In this document: in pieces, positions 1-12,800 of the stretch | Position numbering within the stretch: position 1 is the stretch's first letter | How the letters are laid out: every line of letters starts with the position of its first letter | Source: Cordylochernes scorpioides | Taxonomy: Eukaryota > Arthropoda > Arachnida > Pseudoscorpiones > Chernetidae | Assembly (NCBI GenBank): GCA_030710605.1 | Contig: CP092872.1 | Coordinates: forward strand, 98,032,874-98,096,873 | Reading direction: 5' to 3' | DNA: 64,000 nucleotides | Position numbers and translations under genes: made by a program | The notes under the pieces: model-generated | Told to the model about the DNA's origin: nothing | The model's input: the letters and a program-made list of their open reading frames with translations, nothing else | Database searches by the model: none

Positions 1-459
1 GAGAGAACTCTGCAGTTTGTGATCCGAGAGAAGACATCCAGAAAATTGGAAACAACAAACCAAGACTGGTGAATATTCCCAAACATTTAGAAACCTGCAA
101 AGTTTGGTGAAAGGAATACCGAAATCTAGAGAATTCCAGGGAGTGCGAAGTTCGGCAGAAAGAATGTCGACATTGCCTTATCAAGGCAGAGCCGAGGGGC
201 AAGGCGGGGTCATGTCACCACAGATTCCTTTTTTTTTCCTCCAACACAGTATTGCCAATCTCATTAAATCCACACTCTCTCTTATTTATAGTGTTCACTA
301 TATCACTGACGTATTTGCATATTTCCATTATTTCAGACGCCTTTTACCTTTGATTTATAGATTCTTTAAGAAATATGCATCTCATGACTGTGCAGCTGAA
401 CCTTGTTGATGGCTCAAGAAAGGATATTTTGGCGGATATTCCTGGATTAAAATTACAAT
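1..459. other. gene-free stretch
   Basis: I see no supported gene or recognisable repeat. Short open frames here lack any family resemblance. Confidence 0.5.
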
Positions 460-610
460 TATTTTATTTCCAAAGCGCTATATCCCGCAAGGGATACTTG
501 CGCCAAACAAGGAGAAAAGTTTATTTACATGAGTTATTTACATTATTCAACGAATAAAAACATTAGAGATCCAGATTTTGTAGAAATTTTAGAATGTATT
601 TACAAAATGA
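460..610 (+). repeat. dispersed repeat R1, uninterrupted copy
   Basis: This copy matches, in reverse, the two halves of 52140-52490. Its most conserved part is a hairpin: GCGCTATATCCC, four bases, GGGATACTTGCGC (about 473-498). A diverged version of the hairpin recurs at 56405-56440. The copy gives the empty-site sequence for the insertion described at 52229-52402. Confidence 0.65.
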
Positions 611-1924
611 ATTGAACTTTAGATATGATTCCTGGATGAAAAGATAAAAGAGTTGTTAATATTTGTTCTGATCGATGACGGAATCCATCAGAACCATTGA
701 TTTGCATAATCAGAAGATTAAATTTTATTAATTTCACCACCTAATCTAGAGCATTTGTCCCATGTTGAAATATCAATTTAATGCTTCAAAAATTAGATTA
801 AATTCTATAATAAAATTTCTATATTAAAACACACATATATTTAAATATATATTTCTATAAACTTTCGTGATTCCCATATTTCGCCACAAATTACTCTCCC
901 GTTATATATCCCCTTCTCTATTCCATTTTTGGGTCTTGATTTAATTTGCAAGAGCGACGTCCGCTGTAGACAGGTACAGATCAAAATTAACAAATCCTAC
1001 ATGCCTTCTATATTGAAAATGTTCACATATTGCTATTAAACACAACATATCTTCTGAAGTAAATGAATAATTGACAATAGTTTAACACGCACATATATGG
1101 TACTATAGAATTCGAATCTATTTATCGTTAATAGAAGAAAAAAGTTGTTTTGTTTCAATAAAAGATGGCGCGCTAAAATAGTTTCAAATTGAAAGTATAG
1201 ATGGCGCGCATTACGTCACTATCCAGACAAGAAATAAAATGACCCCTCTTATAAAACTCAATTGCATATTGCCGAACTTATATTCTTCAAAAATTAAATG
1301 ATCCTTGTTTGCACATAACAGTATTATGGTTTCTTAGTAATTTGACTCTTATTGGACATTTGGCAAAGAGGCAATCTTTCTCACCTCCTTCTTGCAATTT
1401 GGATAATATCTTTCATCGCGTGCGCGTTCAGAAAGCCGTGTATACAGACAGTTCTTCCGACTCTTTACATATCCTGACGGTTTTATTTGCATAAGTATGG
1501 ACATTAGGCTGTCCCTCGTGTTTGTGCCGGCGGACTAGATAGTTCCACCATCGCGAGCGAGATATGATCTGCCTACACCACGATTGTTTCCCCACTCCGA
1601 TAATGAGGCAGTTTCTCAAGATCCCATTGTACTCACCTCAGGCGACGTTTTCAATTACCACATATCTCCGTTTAGAAGGAAATGCCATCATTCGGAATAC
1701 GGCTCTTATAAACTTTCTTACAATTGACTTTGTTTCCGGTTCCCGTGATCAAAATGAGAAATTTACATCATAGAAAGTCCTGGTTGAGAACTCACTTTAA
1801 AAAGAGCTATACCAGTTTTGAGAGGTTGGTTATTTTCAAAGTTTTGCTTCTCCGTTAGCCTCCAGCGCTGGCATTCCCCATACTTTGCTGTTATAAATCA
1901 ACTAACTCCCACTTTGCCGGTCCG
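611..1924. other. gene-free stretch
   Basis: AT-rich sequence with no supported gene. Two short segments near 1165 and 1200 contain 'gatggcgcgc', a motif that recurs in degraded repeats elsewhere, but no element boundaries can be drawn. Confidence 0.45.
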
Positions 1925-2260
1925 AAGTCCGGATGAAAAAGGAGGAGGGGGAGCAGTAACAAGCTTTCTAAAAAACCTGGGCTCAGCTGGCCCGGCTGAT
2001 AGTACTCTGTAAGGACTCCAGGAATACAGAATGAGTTTGTTACTCATATCAGAGGCGGCCATTTCATATAGGAGCTAAGTCAGTGGCCTGCTACTGAGTA
2101 GTGCTCCTAGACTTAATGACAAAAGCAGACGCATTCTACTTCAAACAGTCATGATGATTATCAGAACACCATCCAAAGTATCAACCTCTACAGGCTTAAT
2201 ACCCTAATATGATCGAGTGGAGATAAGAAAGAAGAAGATAAATTGATCAAACGCGACACG
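1925..2260 (+). repeat. dispersed repeat D1, copy 1
   Basis: It aligns along most of its length with 53567-53885. Both start at CCGGATGAAAAAGGAGGAGG and end at GAGATAAGAAAGAAGAAGAT. Part of the middle recurs at 50905-51062. There is no coding capacity and the class is unknown. Confidence 0.7.
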
Positions 2261-2469
2261 GTGTAAAAGTTTCAGATCGGTTTAAATCTTTCCTACCATC
2301 CAAATAATCCTTTATTCTGGTATCGTTATTTTGTACAGGCTGAGAGAATAACGCGATCTGATGTGAACGCCGTCAGAAATGACAGAAGAATTGGATGGCA
2401 CGTATATTTACAGAAATGTATCAATAAAAATAGTTTTGGAGAATAAAATAGATGTGATATGTGAGTTTA

Positions 2470-3440
2470 GGAAGAAGAATAATTGGGGTGATGAACTGGA
2501 TGGGAAGAAGTAAAGAGAAGAACTCAAGTTAGAGAAGTATAAGGTTATTGGAGACCAGAACCCGGCCAAGAGTAGATAAAATCCCAAAATAAGAATCATT
2601 CTAAAAACACTTTCAAATATGTAGAACGACTATATATATATGTATAAAAATATACAAATTGCAATGTACTTTTTTATTAAATATCCAGTAAGCTTTCGAG
2701 AGGAATAACTCTTTCTCAGATCTGAAAGATAACGGCAACAAGAATTGGACTGGTGATGATTGGATGGGAAGATATGAAGAGAATAACTCAAGATTGAGAA
2801 GTATGGCGCCACTGGAATCCAGGAGCTGCTCGACAACAGAGAAACTGAAGAATTGGACTGATGGACTGGATGGGAAGTTATGGAGATATAAAGAGAAGAA
2901 CTCAAGATAGAGAAGTATGACGTCACTGAAGACCTGGACAAGAACAGAGAAACTGAATAATTGGACTGATGGACTGGATGGGAAGTTATGAAGAAATAAA
3001 GAACTCAAGATAGAGAAGTATGACGTCACTGGAGACAAGGACAAGAACAGAGAAACTGAAGAATTGGACTGATGGACTGGATGGGAAGTTATGAAGAAAT
3101 AAAGAACTCAAGATAGAGAAGTATGACGTCACTGGAGACCTGGACAAGAACAGAGAGACTGAAGAATTGGACTGATGGACTGGATGGGAAGTTATGAAGA
3201 AATAAAGAACTCAAGATAGAGAAGTATGAGGTCACTGTAGACCTGGACAAGAACAGAGAAACTGAAGAATTGGACTGATGGGCTGGATGGGAAGTTATGA
3301 AGAAATAAAGAGAAGAAATCAAGATAGAGAAGTATGGCATGACTAGAGACCTGAACAAGAACAGAGAAACTGAAGAATTGGACTGATGGACTGAAATCAA
3401 TAGAAGAACTTAAGATAGAGAAGTATGACGTCACAATATC
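2470..3440 (+). repeat. 103-bp satellite, array 1
   Basis: Head-to-tail units are recognisable by GGACTGGATGGGAAGTTATG at about 2868, 2976, 3078, 3181 and 3284 (spacing 102-108). The left edge (2470-2740) is diverged and interrupted. Most units contain the palindrome TGACGTCA. Reverse-frame open frames of 100-143 codons are satellite translations, not genes. The same monomer forms a cleaner array at 32455-33350. Confidence 0.95.
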
Positions 3441-4914
3441 TCTTGAACTGACCTTTTGAATCTCTGATCGACGCAATGAAGGTTTTGACCCAGACCTCAG
3501 ACGATTGCCCAAGTTTGTTAGGAATTCAGACCTAGAAATCATTTAAACTAAGATTAGATGTTTACTTCTATTTGGTTGGCTAACACACACAGAGCTAATT
3601 GCAACGTGCGGCTTTTGTTTTGTAGACGGTGTTATCCAATCTTGTCATTCAGCGTCTTGCATCATTGGCTACATAGAGGAGGAACTTCCCATCTTCTGAG
3701 TCATGCCTCAGGATTATATTTCCCCTTTAATAATTCATTAATATATCTAAATATGCTAATACCTGATGTATACATCGTTCTTTTCGATGGAGAGAACATT
3801 TCTAGCTGTTGAGGATGGTATTCATGCACCAAAAGAAGTGGTAAACATCGTCGAAATTTGACAACAACGACCAGGGATCGAATACCACTTTGGGCACTTC
3901 TTTTTTAAAAGAAAAAAATACTTCAATGCGGTCCTCCCAGCTTCTCTCTCCCCTCAAGGCATGAATATAATTATGAACTAAACAGGACTTCGATCAAGCT
4001 CTCTAAGTTGAAGTTTGATTTGAAACTATTGTTTCATTTGAATGATGAATACTGTTGTCGTGTCCAACCTTCTAAATATATTAATATCAACAATAGTCGT
4101 TGTGATACTGTGATAATGAAGATATGAAATCTCTCTATTTTATCACGATCATTTTTCGACTCAAGAAAATGCAAATTACCAGTCATCACACAAATTCACA
4201 GAGTTATGGCAAACAAACTCTGACAATTATTCCAGATATAATAACTCTGAATAGTGTCAATATTTCATCCATGTTGTTGTGGAAATGTATGAAACGGAGA
4301 TTAACTTATTATCAGACATATTTGCATAATACATGTACTTGTACTTGTGGTCGAAATCATTAAAGTGACTCCTTCCAGACCTATCTTTACATAAAGTTAA
4401 AATATCGTCCGCTTTTGGCGAACATATCCTAATTCTTTTTTATTTTATAAATATGTCTTGGTGAACTTGGAGATTGTCAGGACGTCTTCCTCAAGACTTC
4501 GCTCGAAGATTCAGCCCTGTGGGTCGGGAGTCCTCTTTCTGAGAGAGATGCAGAATTTTTGACGATTAAACTACTTTGTCAGTTAGTCAAGGACACACAC
4601 AATACTAGTAAAAATGAAAACAATAGAAGCTCTGTTCATAAGAGTGACAATCCATCAATGCAGGGTCGATGAGGCTCCTCCAACTTGGAAAATTATTTAT
4701 TCATCAAATGATGGAGTCCGCGGATTGATTTTCTTCAAATACTGAGTATAGGAAAACTTGAATATTCTGGGGTTCATTGAGGCAGTGATTGTAAGTTCTT
4801 CTTTGCTCAGACTTCGTCCAAGTAACCTGCAGACCTGAAAGTCTGGTAGCAGCTGTAAGATGGATTCTCTGAGGAGAGGCCGATTCCAGTACCTGCGTGG
4901 CCGTGGTCATATCA
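3441..4914. other. gene-free stretch
   Basis: No supported gene, satellite or transposon end. Open frames of 75-84 codons have no recognisable motifs. Confidence 0.45.
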
Positions 4915-5400
4915 ACCGGGAACTGAACCAATCTTCCCCATCTGAGATGGGATAACTAGGAGAGATTACATCCGAACAATACAGCCGAGAACTGAACTAT
5001 CTTCCCCACGTGAGATGGGTCATCCGGGGTGAAATACGCCCGGACAATACAGCTGAGAAGTGAACCAATCTTTCCCGTCGAGATGGGACACTTGTTGAAC
5101 AAACTCGGACAATACGACCGAGAACTAAACCAATCTGCCCCACGTGAGATGGACCATCCGGGTGGAATATGCTCGGACAATACGGCCGAGAACTGAACCA
5201 ATCCTCCCCATCGAGATAGGGCACTCGAGAGGGAACAAACTCGGACTATACAGTCGAGAACTGAACCAATCTTCCTTATGTGAGATGGGACACTAGGAGG
5301 AAACAAACTCGGACAATACAGTCAAGAACTGAACCATGCTGCCATAGATGAGATGGGCCACCCAGGAGGGAATCCACTCGGACAATATGCCGCAGTAGGA
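4915..5400. repeat. ~67-bp tandem repeat
   Basis: About seven imperfect units carry GAGAACTGAACCAATC-like cores. 'TGAAC(C/T)' falls at 4993, 5061, 5126, 5194, 5262 and 5330, a period of 65-68. Each unit also contains a variant of CGGACAATAC and of GTGAGATGGG. The reverse open frames (75 and 116 codons) are repeat frames. Confidence 0.9.
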
Positions 5401-5815
5401 AAGCGCTGAGTGGTAATTACCCTCAGACAATAGTGTCGCGAGCGTGAAGGAGTGACACCTAGAATAACCCTCGAGATTATCCGCTCACATATTTAGCAGC
5501 TGTTCCGGAACAACGCGGGAACAATGAACGCAGAAGTCCGCACATTGCTATCTAGGTTTCTGTGCCGAGGGGATTCTCTTTGGTTCGAATTCCGGGGGTT
5601 TCTCAAGATTTGCATATTTCACGGCCCCTACCTACATACCTGTGCACTGTAGATGATGACAGAAATGACGAAACCGGTATATCAAACAGAAGCCTAGTGT
5701 TTCTGGGAGCTGAGCCACCAAAGAATCTGGCCAGATCAACAAATATGCGGGTTTACAACTTATTACAGTGTTGGATGTATGTGATGGTTCTGGTGTATAT
5801 GTAAATTAGTGTAAC
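5401..5815. other. gene-free stretch
   Basis: Nothing supported apart from a last eroded edge of the preceding repeat. Confidence 0.4.
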
Positions 5816-6036
5816 ACACAAATATATACCAATGGAAAGACAGTGACTAAGGAATTATACCTTTTACCATGTATATCAGGATTCAGACAATAATTCTGAA
5901 AGATATTACAATGACCTTTATTAAAGACACACGAGATAACCAAGTGTGAACAACCTCTGTCTCCTTCAAAAAAAAAAACAGACAACCAGCGATATTGAAG
6001 ACTTTGCACTTCCTTAAGTTTTGTACATAAGTGTAG
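5816..6036 (-). mobile_element. MITE family M, degraded copy
   Basis: The body matches the other M copies (TATATCAGGATTCAGACAAT, then GACCTTTATTAAAGACACAC, then an A-run). The right inverted terminus reads CACTTCCTTAAGTTTTGTAC; the left terminus has decayed. It is non-coding. Confidence 0.75.
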
Positions 6037-6599
6037 ATTATAAGCATTGGTCTGCCTCTATTTTGATGGGAAAGAGAGATTACATTTCTCCTTTAAGGTC
6101 AATTTCTTTTCGCCAAAATTAACAAACAAACCTTAGGGGTTGTTTCAAGTATATCAAGAGAAATAAATTAATTCCAAAAAGAAGTTAGAATCCCTCAGAC
6201 AATTCATAAATATTTCAGCCAATAAAATGGTAAAGAATAAACCCACGGACTGCTCGGTCATAAATCCCAATGCTCATCAAATCTTCTCATCATGATTCAA
6301 TCTCTCACAAAAAGATCACAGAACCAACAAAATTTGATAAAAAGGTTTTGTTGCATATATGGGTCAATGTCTTCCTGAAGACAATGGAATAAATTTACAT
6401 AAGCTGTTTTATCATCAAAATATTATCATCATCATCATCGGGTTCTTCCCTTTGTGCTGTGCTTGTTTCATCACAGTGAATCTTTTGTTCCCTTTCACCC
6501 ACCAACTTTGTACATTGTTCTGTGCATTGTTCCGCGGGAATACATGTGTTTATGATAGTACACGCATACATTGATAGGATGCATATATAGCGGGCCATC

Positions 6600-6900
6600 T
6601 GTTATTTTTTAAAAATTATTATCCATAATACACATGGTACAGGCCATGGTAATCATGGTGGATAGAAGATGGCGACTGCTTTTACTGTAAGTGCACAACA
6701 TGTCTACATATGTGAAAGCAGTTCGAATTTTGCACTTACAAATGTGCCAGAGCCCCGTTCGGTTATTTGCACTCACTGCTGGGGTTGGACTTTTGAAAGA
6801 ATCGGGGGTCATTGGAGAATTTTTTTAATTAGGAAAAAAAAAGTGCCCAATGCAGTATTCAATCCCGGGTTATCCCGGATTCGTAGCGGTCGCAAACCAA
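6600..6900 (+). repeat. dispersed repeat S1, copy 1
   Basis: It shares with 51395-51545, 52505-52645 and 61190-61345 a hairpin block (ACTGCTTTTACTGTAAGTGC ... GAAAGCAGTTCG) followed by GTGCCAGAGCCCCGTTCGGTT. Around 6868 it has tRNA-B-box-like sequence (TTCAATCCCGGG), so a SINE origin is possible. A fragment of the hairpin also lies near 8880-8970. Confidence 0.55.
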
Positions 6901-6929
6901 CGGTTTAGATCACACTTCCAATAAATTAT

Positions 6930-7060
6930 TAGAGCTCTAAAAGGTGGCCTGGTTGAATAAATTGGTGAAACCGCTGGAAGGTTTCACCAATGATGATTAA
7001 GTCCTTTCAATATTTTTCATCTCAGTAAGGACAGTAGAGGTTTGTTTCATATGTAAAAGA
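6930..7060 (+). repeat. family K copy (mutated core)
   Basis: It contains TTGGTGAAACCGCTGGAAGG, then CACCAATGATGATTAAGTCC, then TCAGTAAGGACAGTAGAGG, in the same order as the intact K copies. The CTGATGAGCC segment has mutated to ATGATGATTA. Confidence 0.65.
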
Positions 7061-7994
7061 AACATTCATGATTTATTGCCTTCATTTATTATATATATTA
7101 TAGCTTGGCATCAGAATTGAAAAATAACCATCATAAAATTATTATAGAAATAAGACGAATAAATAATTTCAGTTTCCTGGACCAATAAGGTGGAACATAC
7201 AATTTGCTTCAGCCTTCTGGTAATTAGAGGGAAAATTGTTTTATGTCCCATTATTATAAAGAATATAATTGATTAAATATCGAAGACTGTCTCTGAAAAT
7301 ATTGAAATGTCAAAGAAATTGCTTATGCAAGCATACTTATATAGTAGGTTTGGAACATTAATTTGAAGATATGCAATTAGTTCCTAAAGTACCGAAGGAG
7401 TATTAGAAATGTCTTACTACAAGGTTCCATCTCCTAGATAAGGAAAACCCCAACCTGCTACCTCCACGTGAGGGAGGGCAGAGTTACTAAGTCAGTCTCC
7501 ATCCTGATATTTACTGTCCTTGAAGTTGGATTCTATAGTTAGATGGACCTACTGTTGGGTCAACTGTGGTGTATGGATGTGGAAGGCATGGAGAGACCAA
7601 TTTTCCCACAAAAATCCTCACGGAATGAGGCAGCTGGACCAAAGAAATGTCCTACAGCCAATGACTATAGATTGATCACCTGCTAGGATCCTGAATGGAC
7701 ACCAGTGTCTTAGAACAGAAACGATTCAAATATAAATGTGTAAGTTTCCCTATTTTTGCGTAAAAATTTTGAACATCAGACACTAAATATCAATTTCAAA
7801 ACTTTATGAACATTACTAATTATAGGTTTAAATAATTCAACCTATTTATGAAGATGATTTTATTTTCATTTTTTATTGCAATAAAAGCATTCTGGCATTT
7901 ACGCCCTCCTAGTTTTAACAACTTATCATTTTAACATCTAATAAAACAGTTGTATAAAACAATGATTTGAAAATATATTATTCATTTGTGGAAA
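7061..7994. other. gene-free stretch
   Basis: AT-rich, with no supported gene or repeat edge. Confidence 0.4.
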
Positions 7995-8198
7995 TACACT
8001 CATGGACAAAACTTGAGGAATTTGTACCTTTTAGCCTGTATATCGGGATTAAGACAATAGCTCTGAAAGATATTACAGTGACCTTTATTGAAGACACACG
8101 AGATAACCAAATGTAAACAACCTCTGTCTTCTTTAAAATAACAGACGATCGGCGACATTAAAGACTTTACACTTTCTTGAGTTTTGTCCATGAGTATA
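7995..8198 (-). mobile_element. MITE family M, full-length single copy
   Basis: About 200 bp with both inverted termini: CACTCATGGACAAAACTTGA on the left and its complement TTGAGTTTTGTCCATGAGT on the right. TA dinucleotides flank both ends. TIR sequence and TA target suggest the Tc1/mariner superfamily (inference). There is no transposase. This is the best reference for an unexpanded M copy. Confidence 0.85.
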
Positions 8199-9157
8199 TA
8201 TTGGTTAATGAAATTTCACAGAATGAGAGCATGAGCGCCCTTCCAAGAAGGAGGTAGGCCGGCCAAGAGGAAAGTGTGGCACCAAGGACAGTGCGGTATG
8301 GCCGCGGGTCAAGCATTGCCTTCCATGCAGGACCGACCAATCTATTAGCCTTGAACCAGAATGCCTTGCCTCATTTTACACCCATTTAGCATTGATGGCG
8401 GTCATTGGTCAACCTGGTCGATAATTAGCCATGCTGGGCCCTCACATTTAATTTCCAATTATGATAATATAAATCTATTTTAATTTGGATATTTATAAAT
8501 GTAAATCCTCAAAGCTAATGTCATTAGCATGTCACTTTCACTCATTATAATTCAGGAGTACTTATCTCTAAAGGAAAATATTCGCGTCGAGATAAAATCA
8601 TGAAGAGTCTTAGCGACTTTAAAGAAATCTGTGAGGCGATTTGAAACTTTAAAGAAGGTGTTCTTCGCGTGCTTGTGTCGACAAGTGGAAACCAAAATTT
8701 AGAAGATGATCAAAAAAGAAGGCCTTGGTTACATTTATGTCCCATTAAATGGTTAGAATCCTATGATCACAATCAGAATCAAGTCTCCAAGGAAACAGAA
8801 GACACTTATCCTTAGATATCCTTAGAGACTTGTTGTTGATTCTGATTTATGTCCCATGGAAGTGCAAATCCATACTGTAATATCCATGTGTAGACATGTG
8901 GTAGGTATATTTTCAATAAAAGAGTCTCATTGCCCTCTTCATACCAAGATAACCATGGCCTCTACCACGTTTCAATGATCTAGGTTTAATTTGAGGTGAA
9001 TCAGTCCATAGAGAGGTTCCCAAGTATCTTCAATCAGACTCCTCCAAGATGATCAAGCCATAGTCTGGTGACTTGGTTGTCTTAGTTCTGTTGGTTCATT
9101 CACTAAGGATCCACGTGCCTTTGACATAATGGTAGCCATAAGACACAACGTACCATC
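8199..9157. other. gene-free stretch
   Basis: No gene. A piece of the S1 hairpin block (ATGTGTAGACATGTGG) sits near 8885. Confidence 0.4.
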
Positions 9158-9617
9158 TACTCATGGACACAACTTAAGGAAGTGGAAGTCTTTGATGACC
9201 GGTTGTCTGTTTTTTTTTTTTTTTTTTTTCAAGAAGATTACAGAGGCAATTTTGTTCACATTTGGTTATCTCGTGTGTATTTAATAAAGGTCACTGTAAT
9301 ATTTTTCAGAGTTATTGTCTGAATCCCGATATACATGCTGAAAGGTACAACTTCCTTAAGATTTGTCCATGAGTGTATATTGGTTATCTCGTGTGTCTTC
9401 AATAAAGGTCACTGTAATATCTTTCAGAGTTTTTGTATGAATGCCGATATACATGTCAAAAGATACAACTTCCTTATGTCTTGTCCATGAGTGTATTTTG
9501 GTTATCTCGTGTGTCTTCAATAAAGGTCACTGTAATATCTTTCAGAGTTATTGTAAGAATCCCGATACACATGTCAAAAGGTACAACTTCCTTATGTCTT
9601 GTCCATGAGTGTGTATA
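9158..9617 (+). mobile_element. family M with three tandem terminal monomers
   Basis: It begins with the M left terminus and a T-run (about 9211-9230). Three head-to-tail ~118-bp units follow, each reading GTTATCTCGTGTGT ... AATAAAGGTCACTGTAATAT ... CCGATATACATG ... TGTCCATGAGTGTAT. Non-coding. Confidence 0.85.
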
Positions 9618-9819
9618 TAAGAATTAGAAACATAACGCAACCAATGTTTAAACGTTCATTGTTTTGCTTCTTACACATAGATGGTGCATTATTGTATTGT
9701 GTTAAATGTATACCTAGCAGGCCTTGTCTTCATTGTTTTCGGAAGAGCATTCCTCAATGAGAACATTTATAAATAATTCGATTATCCTATAAGCATATAC
9801 GTTGATAGTTTTCTGAAAT

Positions 9820-12800
9820 ACAATAACTAACCTTTTGACATGTGAATCGGGATTGAGACAATAACTCTGAAAGATATTACAGTGACCTTTATTGTAGACA
9901 CACGAGATAACCAATATACGCTCATGGACAAAACTTAAGGAATTTGTACCCTTTGACATGTGTATCGGGATTCAGATAATATCAGTGTAGCGTATATTAA
10001 CAGTGTAGCGTATATTAACAGTGTAGCGTATATTAACAGTGTAGTATATATTAACAGTGTAGTATATATTAACAGTGTATTATATATTAACAGTGTAGCG
10101 TATATTAACAGTGTAGCGTATATTAACAGTGTAGTATATATTAACAGTGTAGTATATATTAACAGTGTAGCGTATATTAACAGTGTAGTATATATTAACA
10201 GTGTAGTATATATTAACAGTGTAGTATATATTAACAGTGTAGCGTATATTAACAGTGTAGTATATATTAACAGTGTAGTATATATTAACAGTGTAGTATA
10301 TATTAACAGTGTAGCGTATATTAACAGTGTAGTATATATTAACAGTGTAGTATATATTAACAGTGTAGCGTATATTAACAGTGTAGCGTATATTAACAGT
10401 GTAGTATATATTAACAGTGTAGTATATATTAACAGTGTAGCGTATATTAACAGTGTAGCGTATATTAACAGTGTAGTATATATTAGCAGTGTAGCGTATA
10501 TTAACAGTGTAGTATATATTAACAGTGTAGTATATATTAACAGTGTAGTATATATTAACAGTGTAGTATATATTAACAGTGTAGTATATATTAACAGTGT
10601 AGCATATATTAACAGTGTAGTATATATTAACAGTGTAGTATATATTAACAGTGTAGCGTATATTAACAGTGTAGTATATATTAACAGTGTAGCGTATATT
10701 AACAGTGTAGAATATATTAACAGTGTAGCGTATATTAACAGTGTAGTATATATTAACAGTGTAGTATATATTAACAGTGTAGCGTATATTAACAGTGTAG
10801 CGTATATTAACAGTGTAGTATATATTAACAGTGTAGTATATATTAACAGTGTAGCGTATATTAACAGTGTAGTATATATTAACAGTGTAGCGTATATTAA
10901 CAGTGTAGCATATATTAACAGTGTAGTATATATTAACAGTGTAGTATATATTAACAGTGTAGTATATATTAACAGTGTAGCGTATATTAACAGTGTAGTA
11001 TATATTAACAGTGTAGCGTATATTAACAGTGTAGCGTATATTAACAGTGTAGCATATATTAACAGTGTAGTATATATTAACAGTGTAGTATATATTAACA
11101 GTGTAGCATATATTAACAGTGTAGTATATATTAACAGTGTAGCATATATTAACAGTGTAGTATATATTAACAGTGTAGTATATATTAACAGTGTAGTATA
11201 TATTAACAGTGTAGTATATATTAACAGTGTAGTATATATTAACAGTGTAGCATATATTAACAGTGTAGTATATATTAACAGTGTAGTATATATTAACAGT
11301 GTAGCGTATATTAACAGTGTAGCGTATATTAACAGTGTAGTATATATTAGCAGTGTAGCGTATATTAACAGTGTAGTATATATTAACAGTGTAGTATATA
11401 TTAACAGTGTAGTATATATTAACAGTGTAGCGTATATTAACAGTGTAGTATATATTAACAGTGTAGTATATATTAACAGTGTAGCATATATTAACAGTGT
11501 AGTATATATTAACAGTGTAGTATATATTAACAGTGTAGCGTATATTAACAGTGTAGTATATATTAACAGTGTAGCGTATATTAACAGTGTAGCGTATATT
11601 AACAGTGTAGTATATATTAACAGTGTAGCGTATATTAACAGTGTAGCGTATATTAACAGTGTAGTATATATTAACAGTGTAGCGTATATTAACAGTGTAG
11701 TATATATTAACAGTGTAGTATATATTAACAGTGTAGTATATATTAACAGTGTAGTATATATTAACAGTGTAGCGTATATTAACAGTGTAGTATATATTAA
11801 CAGTGTAGCATATATTAACAGTGTAGTATATATTAGCAGTGTAGCGTATATTAACAGTGTAGTATATATTAACAGTGTAGCGTATATTAACAGTGTAGCG
11901 TATATTAACAGTGTAGTATATATTAACAGTGTAGCGTATATTAACAGTGTAGTATATATTAACAGTGTAGTATATATTAACAGTGTAGTATATATTAACA
12001 GTGTAGTATATATTAACAGTGTAGTATATATTAACAGTGTAGTATATATTAACAGTGTAGTATATATTAACAGTGTAGTATATATTAACAGTGTAGTATA
12101 TATTAACAGTGTAGCGTATATTAACAGTGTAGTATATATTAGCAGTGTAGCGTATATTAACAGTGTAGTATATATTAACAGTGTAGTATATATTAACAGT
12201 GTAGCGTATATTAACAGTGTAGTATATATTAACAGTGTAGTATATATTAACAGTGAAGCGTATATTAACAGTGTAGTATATATTAACAGTGTAGCATATA
12301 TTAACAGTGTAGTATATATTAGCAGTGTAGCGTATATTAACAGTGTAGTATATATTAACAGTGTAGTATATATTAACAGTGTAGTATATATTAACAGTGT
12401 AGTATATATTAACAGTGTAGCGTATATTAACAGTGTAGTATATATTAACAGTGTAGCGTATATTAACAGTGTAGCGTATATTAACAGTGTAGTATATATT
12501 AACAGTGTAGCGTATATTAACAGTGTAGCGTATATTAACAGTGTAGTATATATTAACAGTGTAGCATATATTAACAGTGTAGTATATATTAACAGTGTAG
12601 TATATATTAACAGTGTAGTATATATTAACAGTGTAGTATATATTAACAGTGTAGTATATATTAACAGTGTAGCATATATTAACAGTGTAGTATATATTAG
12701 CAGTGTAGCGTATATTAACAGTGTAGTATATATTAGCAGTGTAGCGTATATTAACAGTGTAGCGTATATTAACAGTGTAGTATATATTAACAGTGTAGCG